Shown piece by piece: positions 34,521-45,790 of a stretch of DNA of 64,000 nucleotides; the first letter of the stretch is position 1, and every line of letters begins with the position of its first letter. The stretch spans positions 4,035,001 through 4,099,000 of the forward strand of contig OX327683.1 in NCBI GenBank assembly GCA_946807835.1. The letters run 5' to 3'. The notes under the pieces were generated by a model. That model saw only the letters and a program-made list of their open reading frames with translations. It searched no databases and was not told the DNA's origin. This stretch comes from Ailanthus altissimus. Lineage: Eukaryota; Streptophyta; Magnoliopsida; Sapindales; Simaroubaceae. The position numbers and the translations under genes were made by a program.

Positions 34521-36876
34521 CCAACTTCCCCTTCTTAAAATGGATAAATGTGGGGCAACCAAAACTTCTGAAGTGCTCATACTTTGGTAGAATCCTAGAC
34601 CATTTTTCTTCTAGTGTCTTGAATTTAATTGTTGAGGAGGGACTTCTGTTAATTAAATAAGATATAGTTACTATAGTTTCTCCTCAAAATACCTTGGACA
34701 TTTTTGCATTGGTAAGCATGTATCTAACCCTTTCAAGTAGGGTCTTATTCATTCTCTTAGCTACGTCATTCTATTATGGTGTTGATCTCACCGTTCTATG
34801 CATTCCAATCTCATGCTTGGAACAAAACCCCATCAAACTCTCTATTGTAAAACTCAACGTCATTGTCAATCCGTAGTCTTTTCACCTTTTTGCTAGTGTG
34901 ATTCTCAACAAAAGCCTTCCAAGTCTTGAATGTATCAAATACTTGATCCTTACTCTTCCACACATAAACCTACAGCTTCCTTGAAAGTCATCAATCAAAC
35001 TAAGAAAATACATAGTACCTCCATGAGTAACTGTTTAAGCTAGTCCCTAAATATCTAAGTATATGTAGTTAATAGTTGATGTCTATTTTAATGACCTAGT
35101 GCAAGTGTACTTTTTTGTATCAAGTAATATAGGACTTAAGTCCAGATTATCGATCCCACAGAGACTATTGTTTCTATTTTCTTCAATTGAATACTAAAAT
35201 TACTCTACTTTACCTTTATCTAGACTAGCTTCAAGGATAGAGTTTAACTAACTAAATTATTACTATCAAATTGAACCTAATTAAAATATTGCAAATACTT
35301 AAAGATAGAATTCACTAAATTGATAAGTAATCTAGGGTATCGACGCATCCCCTAGTAGTTCACTGACCCCTTTAACCCCTTATTTATTTTCCTTTTTATC
35401 AATTGATTGGCTAGACACTGATTTCATCATAAACTTCTGTCGACAGTCGAATGATAATATCACACCCTAACAATTACCTATATGTCTATGGTAATTCGAA
35501 TAAGATGCAACTCATTAAGATTAAGTCTAATCAAACCATACATACCACCTCGGTATATGTCTATCCTAGATGGAACTCATAGATGTTACCCTATGATCAT
35601 GTATCAATCTACCATAGGCTAAACACATGATTCCTTTCGTCAAAGTTATCATGATTCCTAAACAATCAAAATAGTGATCAAGTATAATGAAACCATTAAG
35701 CATGGATAGATTGAATCAATTAAGGGACAAAAGTTCATAACTAAGAGATTAAAAGAATCAATTACATACTAGGTTCAATAACGTCTAACCCTTGATCAAG
35801 AGAAATTAGCTCATGTTCAAAACAAGAATATCAAAGCAAAAGTATGAAAATATAATGAACGAAATCATCTCTTAAAAGTAAGAAATAAAACAAAACAAGT
35901 GATCCCTTGAGTTGTTCTTCTTCCTCTTGTCTTGATTGCCCAAGAGTTGATTCCCCAATCTTCAATCTTCAATAACTTCACTTTGATTTCTTGGCTTGAA
36001 TGTGTGTGTGTTGCTTGTGTTATTCTCCTTGATAAAAGTCTCTCTTTTTGCCTCAAAAGAGTATTTTTGTTGTTATAAGAAACACTAGGCACGAGCAGCC
36101 CCCATTTTCTCAAAGAAAGGAGGAGTATTTAACTCTCTCGCATGGGCGCCGCGGCGCTGGGTCTCAGCGCCGTGGCGGTGGACACGAGTACAGGTATTCG
36201 CAAATCTTCGACGAGTGTCGCGGTGCTCACACGCTGTTCTGGGCGCCGCTTCCCCCAGCCACCACCTGCTACTGCTGCGCTACTTTCGTAATTTGAGCGT
36301 AACTTCTTCGTTTGATGTCCGATTTGCCTCCCGTTTGTTCCTATGCGTCACATTTGCCATCCTGCATCTGTTTATGATCAGAAAACACAATTAAATAGTC
36401 AAATACTTATGATTTGGAACAAAATATGAAAGTTAAGTACAAATCCTACTAACGCTTTTATGCCCTTATCAATAGTCCCCTTAGTTTTGTGCTCGTCGAT
36501 ACTAAACCTCACTATGTACTTTTTAGAGCATACAATGTTAAAAAAAACTCCAATGAAACTTATCCTTACCAAACACTTTTTGACTAAATAACTTTTTTAA
36601 GTTTCTCTCGCCTATGTGTACTAGTTTAAGATGCTACAGCTTAGATTGCATATTCTTATCATCTACAAAGAATAATGAAGAACTACTTACAACTTTTCCC
36701 TTAAGTACATAAATAATTTTGCGCTTCTCTCTTTTCATTACCATTATGGAACGCTTTAATACTCTCAAAACCCCTCTATTAATCCTGATAGAACATCAAT
36801 TTTGGTCTAAAGTACCTAGTGAGATCAAGTTTCTCTTAAGGTTAAGAACATACCTAATTTCTATCAACTTTCTCAC
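34521..36876 (-). pseudogene. Copia integrase (split by a solo LTR)
   Basis: Degenerate minus-strand integrase fills 36876-36477 and 35071-34521. Recognisable parts include the zinc-type HLGH region around 36640-36600 and the C-terminal segment near 34560-34500 that leads into the linker. The solo LTR 35077-36471 with its ATAGT duplication accounts for the gap. Stops are frequent. Confidence 0.55.
35077..36471 (-). mobile_element. Gypsy-type solo LTR (TGATGCG family)
   Basis: 1,395 bp flanked by a perfect ATAGT duplication (35072-35076 and 36472-36476). On the plus strand it starts TGATGTCTATTTTAATGACC...GTGCAAGTGTAC and ends ATGCCCTTATCA. These are the same end sequences as the outer ends of the Athila-like element at 1459-7056, so it supplies the reference layout of an unrearranged LTR of this family. 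A GC palindrome GGCGCCGCGGCGCT lies at 36145-36158. Confidence 0.85.
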
Positions 36877-37372
36877 TCACCCATCATACAGCCTAAGTTT
36901 AATACTAAAAATTTCCATCATCTGACAAGCAATATCATTACCCATTAACACCTTACCACCATTAATGAGCTGAAAATTTATAAACCAAGATATGTGTGAG
37001 CACATGTAAAATGTATAGCTAGAATCAAGAACCCATTGTTTAGTATTCTTACCATCAGTAGTGACTGGAGTCATTGCGCTGTCGTAATTATCATCATAGG
37101 CAAGTGTAGCATTTACTTTATTCTTGTCTTGTACTTTCTTCTCTAGATAGTCCTGTATGAAGTACCTCTCTTTCTTCCACCAATAGAAATTCCTAGATGT
37201 TCTAGGCTTTGATCTTGATCCCTTTTTACTTCTATCTCTATATGAGGGCCTTCTTCTTACAAATAAGCTTTCTGTATTACCCTCAATCCGCTTTCTTAAT
37301 AGCTTTGAGTTTAATGGCGATTTCATATTGCTCATCATTAAACTTCCTCTACCGTAGAGAAGTTATCAACAC
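36877..37372 (-). pseudogene. Copia gag C-terminus and protease
   Basis: A 153-codon open stretch (37338-36877) reads SPLNSKLLRKRI, then a CCHC-like knuckle in which Cys residues are replaced (FYWWKKERYFIQDY), then KQWVLDSSYTFYMCSHISWF. In copia this is WVLDSGAS-H, so the catalytic D-S-G is D-S-S here and the protease would be inactive. The frame upstream is cut by the chromovirus at 37373. Confidence 0.8.
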
Positions 37373-38814
37373 TAACAGGATCTGATCCGAGCCCTCCTTG
37401 AGAATTGAGGCGGATCCTATGATGACATGGGATTGACATACTCTTTACTCATTTCATTCGACACAGTGAGGCTACGTGCCTCAACAAAATATACACATGT
37501 GCTCCAATATATATAAAGATATAGAAATACACAGACTGAGATACTCATGCAACTATGTGTGTCGTAGGCCAATCTCAAAATGTGAAAACGGTATCAAACT
37601 GCACGAATTTATGTGACAACCTGAGAAAAATAAGTAAAAGGGTAAGCTTTGTGGCTTAGTGAGTTGATATAATTAGAAAATATTATATACTTTATATGTA
37701 TTGTACACATATAAATCTGTAAAATACAATAATCATGAAATTGTATACTAAGTAGTCAATAAACTTGTACTGAAAGTATGAGCTGTCATAAAATCTGTGC
37801 TAAAACTAAAATCATAACATAATACTGGAGATCTGAAAATCTAAAAATGTAAACTATCATGAAATCTATTATAGAGATAAATATATGTAACATAGCTCTG
37901 GAAAATATACCGTTTATACTATATACATACTGGAAACCACTCAAAACTTGTACTTGGAAAAAACTAGTTTAAGCTAGTGAAGTAACTTACTTACAGGCAG
38001 AGTGGGAGATCTGAACTGGTTTAACTTGATAGAATGCTGCATTGCTCAGGTAGAGCAAACTAAACTGGTCTAGTGCATATGCAGAGTAACTACACTAAAG
38101 TAGAGGGTACGTGTATGGTGATTCAAGAACTTCTACTATATAATATCATAGAAGCATAATTATCCTAAAATAATTATTTTTGTACTGAATATAATCATAA
38201 GCTATACTATAATAGATTCTAAAAATATTTATAAATATACTAAATAGCATAAATATTTATTTGTCTAAAGTAAATCATAACTAAATCTGATAACGTATAA
38301 TTAAATCATAAACTACTGTATTAAAAATGTATAAAATATATATAGCTATCCGCTCACAAAAGTGTGCTAATCTTGAGCTGGGCCTGGATTCTAAGATCTA
38401 CTTGTTATCAGTACACCTCTTATATCATAGGGTATAAAAATATATCATTAGTACTAATACGTAGTACAAAAAATGAAATACAAATATTCTAACATCATAA
38501 AATTGTTACCCGTGAAATCACTAGGTGTAAATCTAAATACCCAAACTTGTTTCTTGTATTTTCCTTTTATTTCTTCTCTTTCTTTTTTCCCTCTCGACTA
38601 TTTTCTTCTTCTTCTAACTCTTTTCTCTATTCTTTCCTTTTCTCTTTTCTGTTTCGGCTTTTGCTTCTATTTCAATTTTGTTTCATCATAAATAAAGCAA
38701 AAAAAAATTAAAATAGATATATATATGTGTTGACAACGCCACCGCCTCACATTTATTTATACTATCTTTTTTTTTGCCACTAAACCTCACATAAAGGTAA
38801 ATACGTGTATCACA
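37373..38814 (-). repeat. Chromovirus 3' LTR
   Basis: 1,442 bp, TG...TA on the minus strand (the terminal CA has mutated). The last 277 bp (38538-38814) are repeated at 41378-41677. It is homologous to the solo LTR 26894-28412. Confidence 0.8.
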
Positions 38815-38828
38815 ATTCCTCTCCTCTT
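38815..38828 (-). other. Chromovirus polypurine tract
   Basis: Read on the minus strand, AAGAGGAGAGGAAT directly precedes the LTR start TGTGATACACG. Confidence 0.75.
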
Positions 38829-38829
38829 A

Positions 38830-41375
38830 TAAAAATTTTTTCATCGAAATTCATGTGCTTATCTAAAATAAATGAGAATATTGAACTCTCATTTGATCCT
38901 CTCACTCTCATGTAGTCTCTCCTACTGTATGATTCCTCTATAGGACTTTACCTAGCAAAATAGTCTTATTACGTAATACTTGTTGGCGATAATCCACTAT
39001 CTAAACAGGTTCCTCGTCATAAGTCAAGTCTGCCTTCAACTAAACTAGCTAAGTAACTAGAATATGAGAAAGGTTCAGGTATATACGTCCATAACACAGA
39101 AACATGAAACACATTAGGAATCCGTGACAACTCAGGCGGTAATGCTAAACAGTACGCAACCATACCAACATTCTTTAAAATTTCATATGGCCCAATATAT
39201 CGAGGGCATAATTTTCTCTATTTCTCAAAACGAAGCACACCATTCTATGGTAAAATTTATAAGAAGAATCTGTCTTTTACTACAAACTCAAATTGTTACA
39301 GCGTTTATATGCATAACTTTTCTACTTGTCTTGAGTTGCATTGAGTCTGTCTCTAATAATACTGATCTTCTCGTTAGTGGCTTGGATAATCTCTGGACCC
39401 AACAATTTTCTTTCCCCAACCTTCTCCCAGCAAACCGAAGTTCTGTATTTTCTTTCGTATAAAACCTCATACGGTGCTATTTGAATGCTAGACTGATAAC
39501 TATTATTATATGCAAACTCCATCAATGGTAAATAATCATCATAATTGCCTTTAAGCTGCAACATATAGGCTCTGAGCATATCCTCTAATATCTATATAGT
39601 TTTTTCAGACAAACTATACTAAAATTTAGCTTTGTGCCTAAAGACTTCTGTAAGCTATGCCAGAATCTATAAGTAAATCAAGAGTCTCTATCTGATATGA
39701 TGGACACTGGTGCTCCATATAATTGTACAATCTCACTCACATATAAATGAGTCAGCTTATCTAATGAGTATAAAACCTTATAAGGTAAGAAATGAGTAGA
39801 CTTTACGAGTCATTCAACAATCACCCAAATACTATCATGGCCACTTCGAGTATCCTCTACTCATAAAATCTGCTTCTTTAACTCTGAGTTATTTGGAACA
39901 TGAAGTCTATTACCCATAAGTAATATCCCATCAGCTTTCAACATTAAACCAGTTTGTATTCCATTCCTTACATATTGCTTAAGTTTAACTAAATTAGGAT
40001 CCTGATCTTGCATCTCTCTAATCTGATTAATCAACATAGGCCCAACTTGAAAATGTGCCAGAAGGATGCCAGAGTCATCTATAGACAATTCATACCTCAG
40101 AGATCTTAATTCAACTAACAATAGAAGATAAGTCACCTTCAAATAAGTTATAGAGCGAGAAGACTTCCTGCTGAGTGCATCTGCTACCACATTCACCTTA
40201 CCTGAATGATAGTCAATCGTACAATCATAATTTTTTTACTAGTTATAACCATTTTTGTTGTCTCGGATTTAGGTCTTTCTATGTGAACAAATACTTCAAA
40301 ATTTTGTAATCAGTGAAAATTTGACATGTGACACTACATAAATAATGTCTCCAAATCTTCAAGGCAAATACTACTGCTACCAATTCTGAATCATAGGTTG
40401 GATAATTCAACTCATGCTTCTTAAGCTGCCTAGAAGTATAAGCTATCACCTTACCATGCTGCATCAATACATAATCTAATCCTTGTGTAAAAGTATAACT
40501 GCAAATTATAAATCCTTCGGTGTCAAATGAAAAAGTGAGATCAAGAGTTGAAGTCAATCTCTTATTAAGTTCTTGGAAATTACATTCACATTCATCAGTC
40601 CACATAAAATTTACATTTTTTTATAGTCAACATTGTAAGCGGTGCAACAATCTAAGAGAAGTCCTTAACAAATCTCCAATAATAACTTACTAGACTGAGA
40701 AAACTTATAATTTTTATCACACTAGCTGGTCGCTCCCAATTTACCATAACTTCAATTTTTCAGGATCTATATAAATTCCATCTGCTGAGATCACATAGCT
40801 TAGAAATGTAACTTATCTAGCCAGAACTTACATTTGCTGACCTTAGCATATAACTGTTTATTCCTCAAAATCTATAACACTGTCTTTAAATGCTTTGCAT
40901 GCTTCTCCATACTCCATGAATATAAAGAATATCATTAATGAATACTATTACAAATCGATCAAGATATAGATGAAATACCCTATTCATAAGGTCATGAATG
41001 TAGCTGGAGCATTAGTCAATCCAAATGGCATTACTAAAAACTCATAATGTCCATATCGAGTTCTAAAAACATACTTAGACACATCAGTATCTCTGATCTT
41101 TAATTGATGATACCCTGATCGTAGATCGATCTTTGAAAAACTCTTTGCACCCTGTAACTGATAAAATAAATCATCAATGCAATTGAGTGGGTACTTATTG
41201 CATATAGTGACTTTATTTAGCTCTCAATAATCAATGCATAGCCTCAAAGTATAATTCTTCTTTTTAACAAACAATATCAGTGCTCCCCATTGCAATACAT
41301 TAGGTCTAATGAAACCCTTATCTACCAATTCATGTAATTGAGTCTTTAATTCTTCTAACTTTGAGGGAGGCCATT
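38830..41375 (-). pseudogene. Chromovirus pol (RT, RNase H, integrase, chromodomain-like tail)
   Basis: Minus strand from 41375. Reverse transcriptase with FMDLMNRVF and FINDIL (YIDD-box position, first D lost) lies near 40960-40900, and a GYYRRFV-like region lies near 40670. RNase H lies at 40605-40279; its first catalytic Asp is replaced in [27 protein letters not shown] at about 40190 opens the integrase zinc region. The integrase C-terminal part reads LPLMEFAYNNSYQSSIQ (39530-39480) and then CWEKVGERKLLGPE. Near 39045-38890 the tail reads DLTYDEEPV...NHTVGETTWE, the C-terminal module of Tekay/Del-type chromoviruses. Numerous stops make it inactive. Confidence 0.8.
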
Positions 41376-41677
41376 CTGTTTCCAAACTTGTTTCCTGTAC
41401 TTTCTTTTTATTTCTTCTCTCTTTTTTCCCCTTTCGGCTCTCTTCTTCTTCTTCGTTTTCTTTTCTATTTTCTTTTTCTTTCTCACTTTCTCTTTTCTCT
41501 TTTTTATTTCGGCTTTTGCTTCTTTTTCTTCTATTTCAATTTTGCTTCATCATAAATAAAGCAAAAAAATATATATATATATATATATGTGTTGACAACG
41601 ACCACTGCCTCACATTTATTTATACTATCTTCTTTTTTGCCACTAATCTCTGCATAAACGTAAACACCTATATTACA
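41376..41677 (-). repeat. Truncated chromovirus 5' LTR
   Basis: Aligns with 38538-38814, including the pyrimidine-rich tract, 'ttcatcataaataaagcaaa' and 'gccactaa'. It holds only the upstream part of the LTR. A (TA)n run at 41569-41588 is expanded relative to the partner copy. Confidence 0.8.
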
Positions 41678-41689
41678 AATAAAGCTCTC

Positions 41690-42190
41690 ATAACTCTTGG
41701 AAAGTGAACTTAGCAGGATAATCACCATATGTTCATGTTCTATCTTGATGTTGATACACGTAAGATTAAGAATGATCTTGAAGGCATCTATATGATCTTT
41801 CATCAGCGTCCCTTCTGACATGGACCATTGATATAACTTATTCTTTATTTGTAATCTATTGGCCAATAACTTTTGCATATAAAGAGAGTCAAACTTCTTT
41901 CAAAGACCAATCATTGTGGTCTCAGTTACTACTTCCCTCAGTACTTCATCTCTCAATGATAGAATAATTGTACTATAAGCTATTTCTTGAATGTCCCTTA
42001 TTTCTACTTCAACCTTAGATGACTTTAGTATTTTCTCATCTTCAATAGATGGAGTTGTAGTCTCTTCTAATACAAAGCCTAACCGTTGACTCACTAATAA
42101 TGCATTCACTTTCCTCTTTCACAAGTTCAAGTCATTGGTATTGTTGAATTTCTCTATCTCATATTTGGGTATGGCTAGGTTTGCTAGAAA
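41690..42190 (-). pseudogene. Copia gag N-terminal and central part
   Basis: Minus-strand open stretches at 42109-41900 (NALLVSQRLGFVLEE) and 41878-41690 (LANRLQIKNKLYQWSMSEGTLMKDHIDAF, then SSLSKSYESF) match copia gag. They closely resemble the gag at 8223-8960. The frame is cut by the chromovirus after YESF and resumes at 37372. Confidence 0.8.
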
Positions 42191-42195
42191 CTTTG

Positions 42196-42207
42196 CTCTG
42201 ATACCAG
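42196..42207 (-). other. Copia primer-binding site
   Basis: On the minus strand this reads TGGTATCAGAGC, the exact plant copia initiator-Met-tRNA site, three bases from the LTR end at 42211. Confidence 0.85.
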
Positions 42208-42210
42208 TTT

Positions 42211-42825
42211 GTGAAGCGAAAGTAATAAAGCAAGCAAATATCCTAAGTAATATAATGTAAAAATAAAGCAATTAAAAAATTTAGAGAGAAATGTAGGAGA
42301 AAAAGCACACATAAAATTTACGTGGTTTAACAACTTGCCTATGTCCACGGCGGATCATGATAACACTCTCTTATTATTGAATCATAAGACACTTACAAAG
42401 TATGCATTTTACAAGAAAGACTCATAAAGAACTTACTCTCTCTTATAAACAAGGAGTTTCTCTCATTAAAAATCACAAAGTAAGCTATGATCACAAAGAT
42501 ATATTTAAGAGCCAATAGAGGGCCTTTATATAGGCTTTAGGACTACTTAGGTTAACCCGAAATGTGTGGGAGCCATTTTAGGGAGTCCTGGAACAAGTGA
42601 AAGTTGAAACAAGCCAAAGCAAAAACAAGAAACCTTTTCTTGCACTAGCATCGCGGCGCCTACTCCCTAGCGCCGCAACGTCCACTCTTTGGTGCCAGGT
42701 GCCAGGTGCCCAATGCTTTCGCATTTTCACCTTCTTTCTTCGTCTGTCTTCAATCATTGCACACCTAACGCAATTGACTTGCTCTCCAAATTATATCCTA
42801 ATAATATTTAATCAACTTTCTCATA
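42211..42825 (-). repeat. Copia 5' LTR
   Basis: 615 bp, partner of 31983-32617. It carries GC boxes at 42652-42660 and 42668-42677. Confidence 0.75.
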
Positions 42826-42830
42826 TAAGC

Positions 42831-43640
42831 CATGATATTATCAGCACAAGCTAAAAGTTTCTATGATATATTCCCTAGTTCGCATGACCATGAAGAAGAT
42901 ATAATACCACGGCCTGAGTCCTCTGATAACCACAATGGTTTAAATACAAATTTCGGCTATCCCCTAGTGCTGTATTTACTTAAAGCTTATGGGAACAACT
43001 CAAGATGCAACGCCCGGTGGTCAGAAGTGAAGAAATCCCTATGAATAACTCTGGCTTGCATGAAAATCTGCTTTCAATTTCGAGAAGCTAACGCCCTGTC
43101 TAATCTCTCAAAAATAACTTTCTCGTCCCTTCCATTCCTTTTTCAAGTGAATCAAGATCCAACAAAACCTAAGTCTTACAATTCAGCCTCTTCCAATACA
43201 GATTGAAACTCTAGCGTGGATTGTCTGATTTCATTTTACCCTCCAGACTTATCCTGCATAGAAACAATCTCATTAAAGTCACCTATGCAAAACAAGAGGA
43301 GGGAGGATTGACCTGCCGATCGCTGAAATAGAGACCAACTGTGAGACCGATCATGCCTGACAAGATTTTCATAAAAGCCCACTGCCCTTCACATTTTATT
43401 ACGGTGGTCAATTACTGTGACATCAATGTGCCATTTAGAAAAATTGCCAATGGCTAAGCTGTTACGAATTCTTTTCGCCCTTTGCCATACAATTTAGTCT
43501 CAAGGACAAAATTTAAATTGGGAGAACATTCTTTAGGGAGCTTTCCCAGGCTCCTTAATGCACAAGTGTTCCCCATCCCTCGTGCATTCCAGCAAAGAAT
43601 ACTCATATTTCTAGGTGGGGCTGACCTGCAGCCTCCCCCT
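42831..43640 (-). pseudogene. LINE endonuclease domain
   Basis: On the minus strand the frame starting near 43625 reads MSILCWNARGMGN and NLNFVLETKL. This is the N-terminal strand of the L1 apurinic-type endonuclease, including the catalytic N and E positions (WN-RG; ETK). The rest is broken by stops and frameshifts down to the copia insertion at 42830. Confidence 0.75.
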
Positions 43641-45180
43641 TTGAAGGCAAACCCTCTAATGAACAGCCGAATTTGTGTTTTGTGACTCATCCCTAGTATC
43701 TCTAATTTTCCTCTTTCCATTCCTAGGAAGGCTTCCATCATCGACAAAACCCAATACTCCAGAAAAAAAATTTTAGCCACCCTTTTCAACGCCATGCTCT
43801 GGCCACGAGTCCTCTTATTTAAAAAAGAACTATCATGAGTTGCATTTGTATTCCTAGATTTCGATGATCGAGAAGAGCCAATAGTTATTTTTTTGTCCGA
43901 ACTAGTATTTTTAGTTAATTCAGGCTCCAACACCATTTTTAAGGCTTCGTGGGCAGCTCCATAACTAAAGAGTCTGGATGAGACTCGTTTGTTAGCATCT
44001 TCAAATTCGAATTGGAATTTACAATGGACTCATCAACTGATCTTAGACACGTCACCTTAGCACCAACCACCACTTCCAAAATAAGGTTATTATCCACCCC
44101 TTGGTTTTGAACTTGAGCTACTTGCTATTTCAATTTTGAATCTGACATCCAACACACCCGGAGACTGGCAGTTTTTCGCATCACTGTTCAAACCGCCAAC
44201 AGTCACCTGGTCTTATACCGGTGAAGCATGAACCCTTTCATCGTGTACATCAGAATCTTGTTGACCGTGATTGGGATTAATTTCTTGCCTTCATATACTA
44301 GTCTGAGATAGCAACACTTCTTTTCAGACCTGGTTAACATTCGTCGGCTCTTCTTGAAACTCATCAGAAAACATAAAACCATTACGTTGTACCTTCTATG
44401 CACATTGGGGAACCACTGCCCTAATGCTGTCTTGATAACGATGATTACCCAGTTTTTTAAGGATTTCCGGATTATCTTCTATACACCTCCTATAGGAATG
44501 AGTAAGATAGTCAGAGAGTAACAAATTTAGGTAGCTTTTCACAACTGAATTCCACCCATCCAGGCGAACCCAATTCCACGTGTACTTTCTTGAACATGAG
44601 CCATCATTGTCCACATCCACGTCAAGAAACTCACCAACCTTGTTGCCAATAATCTCGGCTATTTCTACATTCATGTGGATGAGAGGGACATTATACACCT
44701 GCATCCAGAAAGGAACAATAGAAAACGCAGGGTCTGCTGCACTGGATATGTAGAAAACAACTTCTACGGCCAACAAAAACTTGGAGAAGTTCCATGGCTT
44801 TAACAATAACACCCTTTTTCTATCCTTTTCCTTCTAAAATTCTGCTAAAAAAACTTCATCGCCTAGCCACCGAAGCTTCAATGATCGTTTTTGTCTCCAG
44901 ATCGATCGATCTCATAGTATTCATATAACCATCTCTCTGGAAGTTATGCCTAGTAAGGACTTTGACAAAGTGGCCAAACGTTGCTTTTTCCCTCTGCCTT
45001 TGAATAACACTTTAATCCACACCCGCAATTTCTTCGTTGTGTGAATTACTAATACATAAAGATTGCCATAGATTTTCCACTTCCTCCGTGGCAAGAGAGG
45101 AGAATGGAAAGACGAGTCCAAACGAACGATGAAAATATCTCCAGAGCCAACACCCTAGAGAGAAATGTCAAACCGTTTTG
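43641..45180 (-). pseudogene. LINE ORF1 (DUF4283-type nucleic-acid-binding protein)
   Basis: On the minus strand, 44812-44396 reads LLKPWNFSKFLLAVEVV, then FWMQVYNVPLIHMNVEIAEIIGNKVGEFLDVDVD. That is the conserved DUF4283 core of plant L1 ORF1. The following CCHC knuckle is degraded (LLSDYLTHSYRRC). An N-terminal open stretch lies at 45121-44921. A polar, Ser/Lys-rich tail runs to the endonuclease start. Frameshifts separate these blocks. Confidence 0.75.
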
Positions 45181-45741
45181 CTAGAAATTAAATCATCTAC
45201 ATTTTTTTACTTTATATTTGAATGTAAGTGTTAAAATACTTATTTAAAAAAAAACTGAAAATTAATAGTTATACATTTATTTCCTTTCAAATTTGTCATT
45301 TTAAATTAAAAAATAAAATATTAAATTGTATTGAAACATATTAGTTATAAAAAAATATATATAAAAGGATTGAATTTTACATGGAAAGAGATGTGAAATA
45401 TAAATTAGTTAAGAAAATCGTTGAGAAAGAAATTAACAATATCATTCCCACTTTTTACATTAAGCTAAAAAGATTTTTAAAAATTGACTTTTTTTATTTA
45501 ATTCGAAATTGATTCTTATTAAGTTAAAAAAAATAAAGAGCATAAGAAAATGAATAAATTAAATTAAGTTATAAAAAAACAAATGGCTTTCTGGAAAGGC
45601 ATAATATTACAGTAGCAGAGTTTAAAATTAGTACACAAAGCGTAAAAAATTGTAACAAGCGTGATAATGAAACGGACTACAACTAAATTACCCAATAAAA
45701 AAAAAACTATGTTGATGTTAGCATAACAATAGAATCCTTAG
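45181..45741. other. AT-rich spacer, nothing recognised
   Basis: No open frame, element end or RNA gene seen between the LINE 5' end and the hAT-like element. Confidence 0.5.
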
Positions 45742-45790
45742 TAGGGGTGGACAAGGTTTGATTTGATCTAATTTTTGTCGGAATCTAACC

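Larger units (their letters stand above)
37373..41677 (-). mobile_element. Ty3/gypsy chromovirus, 5'-deleted
   Basis: Minus strand. It has a full 3' LTR (37373-38814), polypurine tract (38828-38815) and pol from mid reverse transcriptase to a chromodomain-like tail (41375-38830), then a jump at about 41376 into the upstream 300 bp of the 5' LTR (41376-41677). The primer-binding site, gag, protease and the start of reverse transcriptase are deleted. It lies inside the gag of the copia element. The flanking 5-mers (AACAC and AATAA) match only weakly. Confidence 0.8.
31983..42825 (-). mobile_element. Ty1/copia element with nested gypsy insertions
   Basis: A minus-strand copia element bounded by LTRs (31983-32617 and 42211-42825) and flanked by TAGGC (31978-31982) and TAAGC (42826-42830), a 4/5 target-duplication match. 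Its internal order on the minus strand is: primer-binding site 42207-42196, gag 42190-41690, chromovirus insertion, gag end and protease 37372-36877, integrase (split by solo LTR 35077-36471), reverse transcriptase, RNase H, polypurine tract, 3' LTR. Net length without insertions is about 5.1 kb, normal for copia. Confidence 0.85.
25025..45180 (-). mobile_element. L1-type LINE split by four independent insertions
   Basis: Minus-strand pieces at about 45180-42831, 31982-30374, 28961-28418, 26893-26310 and 25442-25025 sum to about 5.5 kb. In order they give ORF1, endonuclease, reverse transcriptase, zinc motif and RNase H. Across each insertion the coding sense resumes at the target duplication; for example, the zinc-region motif continues directly from 30374 to 28961. 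The interrupting units are solo LTRs 25443-26304, 26894-28412 and 28962-30368 and the copia element 31983-42825. The 5' limit is approximate. A LINE target duplication could not be fixed. Confidence 0.85.

Noticed and set aside
36048..36296. Open frame across the GC-rich box
   Set aside because: Lies inside a solo LTR, and the codons follow the GC box. No protein family fits.
37368..37372. AACAC/AATAA as a target duplication of the chromovirus
   Set aside because: Only 3 of 5 bases agree, so it was not used as evidence for the boundaries.
43482..43685. Plus-strand open frame
   Set aside because: Antisense to LINE ORF1/endonuclease, no family resemblance.
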